From: Selenomonas dianae
Lineage (GTDB): Bacteria > Bacillota > Negativicutes > Selenomonadales > Selenomonadaceae
DNA: 64,000 nucleotides
NCBI RefSeq assembly: GCF_030644225.1
Contig: NZ_CP128650.1
Span: 1,250,001 to 1,314,000 of the forward strand
Direction: 5' to 3'
This document shows, one piece after another, positions 15,194 to 21,986 of this stretch (within the stretch, counting starts at the first letter, position 1; each line of letters starts with the position of its first letter). Below the pieces are notes generated by a model. That model did not search any database. It had not been told where the DNA came from and was given only the letters and a program-made list of their open reading frames with translations. Made by a program: the position numbers and the translations under genes.

Positions 15194-15628
15194 ATGACGA
15201 AAGAAATGAAAGATACTGTTGTGTGGGCGTTCCGAAAGTCGCCTGTTCAGTCGTATAAAGCTCTATCAACGGTAGGAGACTACCTGCTTTGTCGGGCACT
15301 TGATGATACAACGCCCCATATCCCCCTCATTGGTGTCAAAACAGGTGAATTTCACGACCCTGACGGCACGATTCACCCCGTATTCAGTAACGGGAGTCTC
15401 CTTGCCCGAAAACTTTCTGCAAACGGTTTTTCCGATACAGATGTTTTTCGGCTGACCGAGTATGGCGAGGATGTTCTGTATCAGATAGAAAAAGACAGAA
15501 ATCTTATCGTTCAACAGGCACAGGCTATTCGCTATGCAAAACTTTCCTTCATTGCCACCATCATTATTGGGGTTATCACCACATTATTAACAGGTGTACC
15601 GCTAATATGGCGATATTTATTCCCGTAA
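15194..15628 (+). CDS. Unknown protein with C-terminal membrane anchor
   Basis: 144 residues; AAGGAG sits before ATG 15194. The N-terminal 110 residues are soluble: YKALSTVGDYLLCRAL, VSNGSLLARKLSANGF-like text and YGEDVLYQIEKDR. Residues about 118-139 form a tail anchor (LSFIATIIIGVITTLLTGVPL). It runs opposite to the early operon and has its own promoter, so it may be expressed in the lysogen. Its last 53 nt overlap, tail to tail, with the small membrane gene at 15576-15704. No family recognised; immunity or superinfection exclusion is only a guess. Confidence 0.65.
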   Translation: MTKEMKDTVVWAFRKSPVQSYKALSTVGDYLLCRALDDTTPHIPLIGVKTGEFHDPDGTIHPVFSNGSLLARKLSANGFSDTDVFRLTEYGEDVLYQIEKDRNLIVQQAQAIRYAKLSFIATIIIGVITTLLTGVPLIWRYLFP

Positions 15629-15704
15629 CAACAATCGCTGCGCGAACAATCTGTCCCGGCGGAGCATCCTCCCACCAATTCCAAAACTTCCGTAACAATG
15701 CCAT
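15576..15704 (-). CDS. Tiny membrane protein, first gene of the leftward early transcript
   Basis: 42 residues from ATG 15704, with the strong SD GGAGGAGGTGAGAGAG. Reads MALLRKFWNWWEDAPPGQ and then one membrane helix (IVRAAIVVTGINIAILAVHLL, split here by eye) ending LIMW. It faces the XRE repressor at 15871 across the operator region. The SD quality and first position after the early promoter argue that it is real. Too short for family assignment. Confidence 0.62.
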   Translation of the reverse strand: MALLRKFWNWWEDAPPGQIVRAAIVVTGINIAILAVHLLIMW

Positions 15705-15754
15705 CTCTCTCACCTCCTCCGCTCGTCGGGGGCTTTTCTTTTCCCTCTCCCCTA

Positions 15755-15849
15755 AATAACAATTTAATTGTTATTTTTCTCTATATTATACAATCAAATT
15801 GTTTTTGTCAATATTTTCTCTTGTGCTTTTTACAATTTAATTGTATAAT
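15755..15849. promoter_or_regulatory. Lysogeny control region 1: three operators and two divergent promoters
   Basis: Three palindromes share ACAATT-n-AATTGT: O1 at 15755-15775 (AATAACAATT-T-AATTGTTATT), O2 at 15790-15802 (ACAAT-CAA-ATTGT), O3 at 15831-15845 (TACAATT-T-AATTGTA). Leftward promoter: TTGACA at 15806-15811 and TATAAT at 15785-15790 (15-bp spacer; TAATAT gives 17), with O2 inside it. Rightward repressor promoter: TTGTGC at 15821-15826, 17 bp, TATAAT at 15844-15849, overlapped by O3. The layout mirrors classic phage repressor switches. Confidence 0.78.
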
Positions 15850-15870
15850 TCTTGAAAAGGAGGGATTTAG

Positions 15871-16332
15871 TTGTCTATCAACCAACGAATCAAAACCCTG
15901 CGTAAAGAGCAAGGTTTGAATCAGCGGGAGTTTGGCGATAAAATAGGGTTGGGGCAAGCTGGTGTCAGTAGATTGGAGCAAGAAGGCATTGTCGTCATCG
16001 ACCAGAACATCCGCCTGATCTGCGATACGTTCCACATCCGCGAGGAGTGGCTGCGCACAGGCGAGGGCGAGATGAGGTCGGACGAGGAGGACGCGATTCT
16101 CGAAGCCTTCGTCAAGCGGTACGATCTCACCCCCGATGAGAGAACCACCGCACGCTATATGCTGCGCCTCTCCCCCGATCAGCGTGCCGCCGTCCTCGCG
16201 CACGTCAAGGCTCTTGCCGCAGAACTCACTGCCACGAAAGAGCCGCGCCCCACGCCGATGACCCCGGAGCAGATCGAAGCCGAGGTGGAAAAGTTTCGCG
16301 CCTCCCTCATCGCCGAGCAAAACACGCTCTAG
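15871..16332 (+). CDS. XRE-family phage repressor 1
   Basis: 153 residues. Start TTG at 15871 with AAAAGGAGGGATTTA upstream. HTH at residues 1-60 (INQRIKTLRKEQGLNQREFG, GLGQAGVSRLEQEG). Then WLRTGEGEMRSDEED, LTPDERTTARYMLRLSP, QRAAVLAHVKALAAEL, and a Glu-rich tail. No peptidase domain, so induction would not be RecA self-cleavage; the antirepressor at 5090 is a candidate inducer. From about residue 50 onward its DNA is nearly identical to that of repressor 2 (16817), while the HTH differs. Confidence 0.85.
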   Translation: MSINQRIKTLRKEQGLNQREFGDKIGLGQAGVSRLEQEGIVVIDQNIRLICDTFHIREEWLRTGEGEMRSDEEDAILEAFVKRYDLTPDERTTARYMLRLSPDQRAAVLAHVKALAAELTATKEPRPTPMTPEQIEAEVEKFRASLIAEQNTL

Positions 16333-16356
16333 CCGTACCGCTCAAAGTGCTGCCTT

Positions 16357-16458
16357 CTACCGCCGCATGATGTACCGCGCCCAGCGGTACGCCAGAACAA
16401 CGAGCAGTCCGTAAAACACCATCCCTAACACATGATCCAAAACCGCGAGTCCGTCCAT
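16357..16458 (-). CDS. Tiny membrane protein
   Basis: 33 residues from ATG 16458, with AAGGAGGAGCGT upstream: MDGLAVLDHVLGMVFYGLLV, then VLAYRWARYIMRR. One hydrophobic helix and a basic C-terminus. It lies downstream of the 48-residue gene at 16536-16682 on the same strand and ends 24 bp from the end of repressor 1. Size and topology resemble small phage holin-like or toxin-like peptides; function unknown. Confidence 0.5.
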   Translation of the reverse strand: MDGLAVLDHVLGMVFYGLLVVLAYRWARYIMRR

Positions 16459-16535
16459 ACGCTCCTCCTTGACAATCTGTCATCGTTCTTATATGATGAG
16501 GTGGCAAGGGGCGTTTGCACGCCCCCGCTCATCGG

Positions 16536-16682
16536 TTAGTGGTTTGCTTCGCGGATGAACTCAATCATCGCGCGAATCAGTCCGATGATGGCAGTTGCCA
16601 GAGCGATTATGGCGAGAATCAGCTCTTCACGGCGACTGCCTTTTTTCTTGCGCTTTTTGCGCTTCGGCTTGTTCCTACTCAA
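16536..16682 (-). CDS. Tiny membrane protein with very basic N-terminus
   Basis: 48 residues from TTG 16682, with AAAAGGGGTGAAAAA upstream (an in-frame ATG at 16724 has no SD). N-terminal SRNKPKRKKRKKKGSRREE is followed by a membrane helix LILAIIALATAIIGLIRAMI and EFIREANH. The hydrophobic part recalls short holin-like toxins, but the Lys/Arg block is unusual. It is divergent from repressor 2 across a second operator region, as the 42-residue gene is from repressor 1. Confidence 0.55.
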   Translation of the reverse strand: MSRNKPKRKKRKKKGSRREELILAIIALATAIIGLIRAMIEFIREANH

Positions 16683-16696
16683 TTTTTCACCCCTTT

Positions 16697-16794
16697 TTGT
16701 GTTGTTATACACATGATAACACACAAAATAACGCTAGTCAACACGTTTTTATATTTCTTTTTGTGTTGAAATACATATTTTTTTATGTTATCCT
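16697..16794. promoter_or_regulatory. Lysogeny control region 2: operator and two divergent promoters
   Basis: A long inverted repeat at 16697-16726 pairs TTGTGT-t-GTTAT with ATAAC-ACACAA, and half sites CAACAC (16739-16744) and GTGTTG (16763-16768) form a second dyad. Leftward promoter: TTGACT at 16736-16741, 17 bp, TATCAT at 16713-16718, overlapped by the first palindrome. Rightward promoter for repressor 2: TTGAAA at 16766-16771, 17 bp, TATCCT at 16789-16794. The operator sequence differs from that of region 1, as expected from the different HTH. Confidence 0.68.
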
Positions 16795-16816
16795 TAAGCA
16801 AAGGAGGAAATCGAAA

Positions 16817-17347
16817 ATGGCATTGAAAGACCGCTTGCGCGAGGTACGAAAGGCGCAACCACAGAAAATGTCACAAAGCGCTTTTGCCGAAATGCTTGGA
16901 ACAAAACGCGATACCATAGCGAATTATGAGGGCGGGAGGGTAGAACCAACCGACACATTTATTCAACTGCTCTGCACAAAGTTCCATATCAATGAGCAGT
17001 GGCTTCGCACAGGCGAGGGCGAGATGAGGTCGGACGAGGAGGACGCGATTCTCGAGGCGTTCTCCAAGCGGTACGATCTCACCCCCGACGAGCAGACTAC
17101 CGCACGCTATATGCTGCGTCTTAGCCCCGAGCAGCGTGCCGCCGTCCTCGCGCACGTCAAGGCTCTTGCCGCAGAACTCACCGCACAGGTGGACGCTGCC
17201 AAACGTGCGGAATCCGCCGCCAAGGAGCAGCGCACCATGACGGACGAGGAGATCGAAGCCGACGTAGCCGCCTATCGTGCCGCCCTCATCGCAGAAAAAG
17301 AGGCTGCGTCAGCCTCCTCCTCTGGAAGCGTCGCAAAAAGGGCATAA
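16817..17347 (+). CDS. XRE-family phage repressor 2
   Basis: 176 residues; AAAGGAGGAAATCGAAA before ATG 16817. HTH at 1-60 (LKDRLREVRKAQPQKMSQSA, MLGTKRDTIANYEGG). The segment WLRTGEGEMRSDEEDAILEA, LTPDEQTTARYMLRLSPEQ and QRAAVLAHVKALAAEL is shared with repressor 1. The tail is longer, Ala/Glu-rich, ending SSSGSVAKRA. It probably controls the divergent promoter of the 48- and 33-residue genes. No peptidase domain. Confidence 0.84.
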   Translation: MALKDRLREVRKAQPQKMSQSAFAEMLGTKRDTIANYEGGRVEPTDTFIQLLCTKFHINEQWLRTGEGEMRSDEEDAILEAFSKRYDLTPDEQTTARYMLRLSPEQRAAVLAHVKALAAELTAQVDAAKRAESAAKEQRTMTDEEIEADVAAYRAALIAEKEAASASSSGSVAKRA

Positions 17348-17385
17348 AAAAACGCCCATGACGGGCGCATGAAGGAGGTGAGAGG

Positions 17386-17838
17386 ATGAAGGATGATAGA
17401 ATCGAGTATGACGATGTTCTCTCTGTACTTCGTAAACTTTTTGGGATAGTCGTTATATCATTCTCTCTTGCAGCGTCAATTCAGCAACTGTTTCTTCCGG
17501 GGGGCATTACCGAAATAACAATCATCATGATACTGTCCTTTTGTATCGTGGGACTATTGTATTATATGCTCTGTTTGCTGAAAAAAATCAATCAATTTGC
17601 CGATAGGTATGCTTCACTGAAAGACGAGTGTGTAAAAATAAGTGAAAAGCACAAGGCGCTTTCCGAGCAATTCAAGGAAAAGACGCGTACAATCGACCTT
17701 ATTTCACACGATTTTTCTTTGGTAGCCCCCATCATTGATATGATGGCTATCCAACAAGAGAAAAGTGAGCATACAAAAGTTCTCAATCATGTTAAGGAGG
17801 TAATCCTAAAATGGAGCAATCCGATTTCAAGGTCATAA
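17386..17838 (+). CDS. Membrane protein with coiled coil, cargo gene 1
   Basis: 150 residues; GAAGGAGGTGAGAGG before ATG 17386. Two membrane segments (about 19-38 and 45-65: LFGIVVISFSLAASIQQL; ITIIMILSFCIVGLLYYML) are followed by a long coiled coil (about 70-110: YASLKDECVKISEKHKALSE) and a C-terminal helix. DNA here is visibly AT-richer than the repressor genes. It overlaps the next gene by 28 nt, so the two are coupled. It sits between repressor and integrase, the usual place for lysogenic-conversion genes. No known family recognised. Confidence 0.72.
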   Translation: MKDDRIEYDDVLSVLRKLFGIVVISFSLAASIQQLFLPGGITEITIIMILSFCIVGLLYYMLCLLKKINQFADRYASLKDECVKISEKHKALSEQFKEKTRTIDLISHDFSLVAPIIDMMAIQQEKSEHTKVLNHVKEVILKWSNPISRS

Positions 17839-18206
17839 AAATCATTGATGAACATTCGATTGTCATCAACGGAGGCTATGAGCAGGGAGTAAGCAAGGGG
17901 CAAGAGTTTGAAATCTATATTATCGGAAAGATGGTTAAAGATCTTGACGGCAAGGAACTCGGCACTCTTGATATGATAAAGGCATATATTAAAGCGGTTC
18001 ACGTTTTTGAAAACATGAGCGTCTGCAAAAACGCCGAGATGCAGCCGGCTTCATCCATTGCACTCATGCTTTCTGCAAGTCAAAGCCTCATGAAACAGAT
18101 TCACAGTCGGTTGCCGGTAAACGTTGAAGATATATCGGGCGGTTGGCCGGCGGGGGTAAATAAAGAAATTTGTGTCGGCGATTCTGTTCGCCTGAGCCAC
18201 GGATAA
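17811..18206 (+). CDS. Unknown soluble protein with FlgT C-domain-like repeat, cargo gene 2
   Basis: 131 residues; TTAAGGAGGTAATCCTAAA before ATG 17811. The N-terminal 70 residues form a small beta domain: VIKIIDEHSIVINGGYEQGV, GQEFEIYIIGK, LDGKELGTLDMIKAYIKAV, a pattern resembling the FlgT C-terminal/OB-like module. The C-terminal part ends VGDSVRLSHG, and ASQSLMKQIHSRLPVN forms a helix. No signal peptide. Translationally coupled to the membrane protein upstream, so they likely act as a pair. Function unknown. Confidence 0.7.
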   Translation: MEQSDFKVIKIIDEHSIVINGGYEQGVSKGQEFEIYIIGKMVKDLDGKELGTLDMIKAYIKAVHVFENMSVCKNAEMQPASSIALMLSASQSLMKQIHSRLPVNVEDISGGWPAGVNKEICVGDSVRLSHG

Positions 18207-18357
18207 TGCAACAAACAAAATAAAAACGCCCACCGTGTTGGCGCACGATGAGCGGTGAAGCAGGTCATTCCCCGTAGGGAGATATACCAGCCGTCGCAAG
18301 CACAGTATATCACACCTTCGGGGCTTATTTCTACTGAAATTCATCGGAGGTGATTTT

Positions 18358-19809
18358 TTGTCCAAGCATAAACACGCCGCTCTCTACATCCGAGTATCAA
18401 CGCAGGAGCAGGCAAAGGAGGGCTACTCCATCGAAGCCCAGACCGAGCGGTTGACGGCATACTGTAAAGCGAAGAGCTGGGCAATTCACGACGTATACAC
18501 GGACGCTGGCTTTTCCGGCTCAAATACACAGCGTCCTGCTCTGCAGCAGCTCTTTGCCGACATTGACGCGGGACATGTGGACTGCGTGCTTGTCTATAAG
18601 CTGGATCGCCTGTCCCGCTCGCAGAAGGACACGCTTTACATGATAGAAGATGTCTTTCTTTCGCACAATGTCGATTTCGTGTCTATGCAAGAGAATTTCG
18701 ACACGTCCTCCTCGTTCGGGCGTGCGATGATTGGGATTCTCTCGGTCTTTGCCCAGTTAGAGCGTGAGCAAATTCGTGAGCGCGTGACAATGGGACGTGC
18801 GGAACGTGCAAAAGCGGGGCTTTGGCATGGCGGCGGCTATCGTCCGTATGGATATGATTATGTAGACGGGCATCTTGTCGTGAATGCGATTGAGGCGGTC
18901 ATGGTGCGCGAGGTGTTCGATCTCTTCCTCAAGAAAACGCCAATCAACGCCATTGCCGCCATCATCAACGAGCGTTACGGTCGCTCCCTCGGACACTCCG
19001 GAATTCGCTCGATGCTCGAGATGAAGCTCTACCTCGGTCTGATCTCATGGGAGGGGAACACCTACGAGGGCGAGCATGAGCCGATCATTGACGAGGTGAC
19101 GTTCAAGCGGGCGCAGGTGCTTCTTGCTGACCGTCGGCGTATTGCGGCATCAAAGCCCTTCCCTTTTAAATCCAGAAACCTTCTCACGGGACTTATGCGC
19201 TGCGCCAACTGTGGGGCGAGCTATTTCGCAAATGGCGCGTGTTCCGGACACGCACCAAATAAAAAATATCGACCATACTATTTTTGTTATTCTCGAGCTA
19301 AAGCAAATCGGAGCAAAGTCATTGACCCGAACTGCAAGAACCCCGCCTATGCCGTCGTTGATCTGGATGCGCGGATCGTTGGGGAGATTGCGCGTATCGC
19401 ACATGACCACGCGTATTTTCAAAAGCTGCGCACGCAAGAGCGTCAGCGTCCCTCTCGCTCCGATACGGATCGTACGGCACTCATGCAGCGCATCGACGAG
19501 CTCGACCGTCAAATCTCGCGCGTTGTGGATCTCTACCAGCTCGGTACAATCAGCATTCACGAGATCGGACAGCGCACGCAAAAACTTCAAGCGGAGCGAG
19601 ATGCCCTGCAGACGACTCTGAACAATATGGAAGTACAGAAAGAAGACACGCGTCTCTCAGAGGAGAAGGCTCTGTCTCTCCTCTCCTCCTTTGACGCCGT
19701 GATAGAGACGGGTGAAATGGACGAGAAAAGAGAACTCCTGCAGGAGCTTATCAAGGAGATTGTCATTCTCCCAACGAAGGGAGAACTGGATATTGTCTGG
19801 AATTTCTGA
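18358..19809 (+). CDS. Large serine recombinase, phage integrase
   Basis: 483 residues. TTG start at 18358 with GGAGGTGA upstream. Catalytic domain 1-150: YIRVSTQEQ with nucleophile Ser14, YKLDRLSRSQKD, and FAQLEREQIRERV. The recombinase domain (about 155-270) has GGGYRPYGYD. A zinc ribbon (about 280-330) holds CANCG...C...C. The C-terminal coiled coil (about 370-440) is typical of the LSR family. It catalyses attP x attB integration; excision would need a directionality factor. It ends 53 bp from the rlmD stop, placing an att site nearby. Confidence 0.96.
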   Translation: MSKHKHAALYIRVSTQEQAKEGYSIEAQTERLTAYCKAKSWAIHDVYTDAGFSGSNTQRPALQQLFADIDAGHVDCVLVYKLDRLSRSQKDTLYMIEDVFLSHNVDFVSMQENFDTSSSFGRAMIGILSVFAQLEREQIRERVTMGRAERAKAGLWHGGGYRPYGYDYVDGHLVVNAIEAVMVREVFDLFLKKTPINAIAAIINERYGRSLGHSGIRSMLEMKLYLGLISWEGNTYEGEHEPIIDEVTFKRAQVLLADRRRIAASKPFPFKSRNLLTGLMRCANCGASYFANGACSGHAPNKKYRPYYFCYSRAKANRSKVIDPNCKNPAYAVVDLDARIVGEIARIAHDHAYFQKLRTQERQRPSRSDTDRTALMQRIDELDRQISRVVDLYQLGTISIHEIGQRTQKLQAERDALQTTLNNMEVQKEDTRLSEEKALSLLSSFDAVIETGEMDEKRELLQELIKEIVILPTKGELDIVWNF

Positions 19810-19816
19810 CACACAA

Positions 19817-19852
19817 AAAGCCCCGCAGCTCTCTTTCGGGCTGCGGGGCTTT
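19817..19852 (-). terminator. Terminator between integrase and rlmD
   Basis: A 13-bp perfect stem, AAAGCCCCGCAGC (19817-19829) / GCTGCGGGGCTTT (19840-19852), loop of 10. On the minus strand the stem is followed by TT and TGTG, giving a T5 run in total, so it mainly ends rlmD. On the plus strand the T-tract is short, but the hairpin could also stop integrase transcripts. Confidence 0.85.
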
Positions 19853-19862
19853 GTCGTAGGAT

Positions 19863-21260
19863 TTACAAAAGGTCGCGTCGGACTATTTTCGTGAGACATT
19901 CCACGTGCGAGGTCTGCGGAAAGAGATCCACGGGCTGAACTTCCTGTGTTTCATAGCCGAGCTCATTCAAAATGGCAAGATCTCGTGCGAGTGTGGCGGG
20001 ATTGCAAGAGACGTAAACGATGCGCTGCGGTTTCATATTGGCGAAGGTGCGGAGGACGGTTTCGGTGCAGCCGGCACGCGGTGGATCGACGACGACGACA
20101 TCAGGTCGGATGCCCTGTTTGTAGAGCGCGGGCATGACGGCAGTCGCATCGCCGACGATGAACTCGGCATTTTTCACATGGTTGTCGCGGGCGTTTTTTC
20201 GTGCGTCGAGAATGGCGGGCTGTACGATTTCGATGCCGTAGACTTTGCGTGCCCGCTGCGCTAAAAAGAGCGTGATCGTTCCGGTACCGCAGTAGGCATC
20301 AATAACGGTTTCTGTTCCGTGGAGATCGGCATAGGAAAGCGCCTGTTCATAGAGCCGCTGCGCTTGCTGCGTATTGACCTGAAAGAAGGACCGCGGGGAG
20401 ATGTGGAAGTTCAGCCGCCCGAGAGAGTCGATGATGGTCGGCCGCCCCCAGAGCAGACTGGTGTCGCGCCCCATAATGACATTGTTGCGGTAGGTCTGGA
20501 TGTTCTGGTGGACACCGACAAGGTTCGGCAGACGCTCACGCAGCATCCGCACAAAATCCTTGGCACGTGGCAGCCGCTTTGTCGCCGTGACAATAACCGC
20601 CATGAGATCGTTGCTGCGTCCGACGCGCCCGACAATATGGCGCAGAACGCCCTTGTGGGTGTCCTCGTTATAGACCGGAATGTGGAGCTGCTCTGCAATC
20701 TCGCGTGCAGCATTTGCAAGGTCATTGTTCTCCGCACGCTGGATGTGGCAGTTTTCCGTATTGATAATCGTATGACTTCCCTGCGCAAAGCATCCAACGA
20801 CGATCTTCCCTTTGTGGATACCGATGGGAAACTGCATCTTGTTCCGATAGTTCCACGGCTGCTCCGCCCGCAGCGTCTCCCTCACGGGGATCTGTGGCAG
20901 TTTGCCGATATGGATCAATGCGTCTACGACCTGTGCACGTTTCACATCCAGTTGAGCTTCATAGGAAAGATGCTGCAGTTGGCAGCCGCCGCAGTCCTCA
21001 TAGATTTCGCAGATAGGTATGATGCGGTCGCAACTTGCCCGCAGGATTTCCTTGATACGCCCACGTGCATAGCTGTTCTTTACCTCCTCTATGATGACGG
21101 AGACGGTTTCGCCGGGGAGTGCATTCGGGACAAAGACAGTAAAATTCTCGTATCGTCCGACGCCCTCCCCGCTTGTCCCGAGACGTTCCACTCGAAGTTC
21201 ATAGGTCTGCCCTTTCGAAACCGGAATAGCGTGCCGCATGTGTTCTTTCTGTTTTTTCAC
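19863..21260 (-). CDS. rlmD: 23S rRNA (uracil-C5) methyltransferase, RlmD/RlmCD type
   Basis: 465 residues. N-terminal TRAM domain (about 10-65), an iron-sulfur Cys cluster CEIYEDCGGCQL (about 83-94), then the SAM-methyltransferase part with DAYCGTGTITLFLA, VVVDPPRAGC and VSCNPATLARD (catalytic Cys in the last). It methylates uridine of 23S rRNA (family members use U747 and/or U1939). Start GTG at 21260 (overlapping the phosphatase stop) or ATG at 21239. The C-terminal tail LTKIVRRDLL is close to the prophage edge and might be partly phage-derived. Confidence 0.9.
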   Translation of the reverse strand: MKKQKEHMRHAIPVSKGQTYELRVERLGTSGEGVGRYENFTVFVPNALPGETVSVIIEEVKNSYARGRIKEILRASCDRIIPICEIYEDCGGCQLQHLSYEAQLDVKRAQVVDALIHIGKLPQIPVRETLRAEQPWNYRNKMQFPIGIHKGKIVVGCFAQGSHTIINTENCHIQRAENNDLANAAREIAEQLHIPVYNEDTHKGVLRHIVGRVGRSNDLMAVIVTATKRLPRAKDFVRMLRERLPNLVGVHQNIQTYRNNVIMGRDTSLLWGRPTIIDSLGRLNFHISPRSFFQVNTQQAQRLYEQALSYADLHGTETVIDAYCGTGTITLFLAQRARKVYGIEIVQPAILDARKNARDNHVKNAEFIVGDATAVMPALYKQGIRPDVVVVDPPRAGCTETVLRTFANMKPQRIVYVSCNPATLARDLAILNELGYETQEVQPVDLFPQTSHVECLTKIVRRDLL

Positions 21261-21922
21261 TCTGCAAACATCACCTTTTCAAATAGTTCCATCGGGTGTG
21301 TCAGGAGAACATCTGCCCCATGTGCGACGAGTTCTTCCTGCGGGCGAAATCCCCAGAGGACACCAACCGCGTACGTTCCTGCATTGCGCGCGGTATCCAT
21401 GTCCACAGCTGTATCGCCGAAATATGCCGTCTGCGCGCCCCTGACACCAAGGTTCTTCATTATATGAAACACCTTGTGTGGATTCGGTTTGCGCGGCAAA
21501 CCATTCTGATCGCCAAGCACTTCACAAAACGTATCGGACGGAAACAATGCCTCAACAATGACTTCCGCCGCAGACTGATGTTTGTTCGTGCATACTGCCA
21601 TGGGGATACCGCGCCGTCGAAGCCCGTTCAGCATATCCATGACACCATCATACGGTCTCGTCTGATCCAGCAGATGTGCAGCATAGTATTCCTTGTATGC
21701 CGCCATAAAGTCATCGACAAATGCGGTGTCCTCCGCACGTCCCTGCGGCAAAACCCGCTCAATGAGTTTGCGCGAACCATCGCCGACAAAATAACGATAG
21801 TTCTCCAGATCATGTATGGGAAAGCCGTATACACGAAGAACTGCGTTGACACTGTCCGCAAGATCATTCAGTGAGTTGACAAGCGTTCCGTCCAGATCAA
21901 ATATGGCAGCTTTATACCGCAT
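21257..21922 (-). CDS. gph: HAD-family phosphatase, phosphoglycolate phosphatase-like
   Basis: 221 residues from ATG 21922 (AGAGGAGATTGCTCC upstream; an in-frame start at 21946 has no SD). Motif I DLDGTLVNS, motif II VCTNK, motif III with KPNPHKV, motif IV GDTAVDMDTA: the Gph/PGP subfamily of HAD hydrolases with a helical cap. The substrate could be 2-phosphoglycolate or another small phosphate ester. Coupled by overlap to rlmD and separated from gatB by a terminator, so it likely forms its own short unit with rlmD. Confidence 0.85.
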   Translation of the reverse strand: MRYKAAIFDLDGTLVNSLNDLADSVNAVLRVYGFPIHDLENYRYFVGDGSRKLIERVLPQGRAEDTAFVDDFMAAYKEYYAAHLLDQTRPYDGVMDMLNGLRRRGIPMAVCTNKHQSAAEVIVEALFPSDTFCEVLGDQNGLPRKPNPHKVFHIMKNLGVRGAQTAYFGDTAVDMDTARNAGTYAVGVLWGFRPQEELVAHGADVLLTHPMELFEKVMFAE

Positions 21923-21947
21923 GGAGCAATCTCCTCTCTTTGACAAA

Positions 21948-21977
21948 AACAGTCTTTCCCATATGGAAAAGACTGTT
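21948..21977 (-). terminator. Terminator after gatB
   Basis: A hairpin pairing AACAGTCTTT-CC (from 21949) with GG-AAAGACTGTT (to 21977), apex around ATAT. On the minus strand the stem continues into TTTTTGTC. It lies 10 bp after the gatB stop and would end the gatCAB transcript. Confidence 0.85.
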
Positions 21978-21986
21978 TCAGTTTAC

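Larger units (their letters stand above)
1..19862. mobile_element. Prophage, partial (left side cut by the window)
   Basis: Contiguous phage gene set: portal, gpW-like, terminase large and small, SSB, antirepressor, DnaC-like loader, RecT, XRE repressors and large serine integrase. Packaging genes follow the lambda order (small terminase, large terminase, gpW, portal), and the GpA-type terminase suggests a cos siphovirus. The right boundary is placed between the integrase stop (19809) and the rlmD stop (19863), where host genes begin. The other boundary and the tail and lysis genes are outside the window. No broken core gene is seen apart from one tiny frameshifted gene at 5827-5899, so the element could be intact. 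Confidence 0.93.

Noticed and set aside
16509-16526. Hairpin GGGGCG/CGCCCC after the 48-residue gene
   Set aside because: No T-run follows on either strand; weak as a terminator and lies between two genes that are probably cotranscribed.
17353-17367. Hairpin CGCCC/GGGCG after repressor 2, followed by T7 on the minus strand
   Set aside because: It would terminate leftward transcripts, but no leftward gene lies upstream; on the plus strand it lacks a T-run. Left unassigned.
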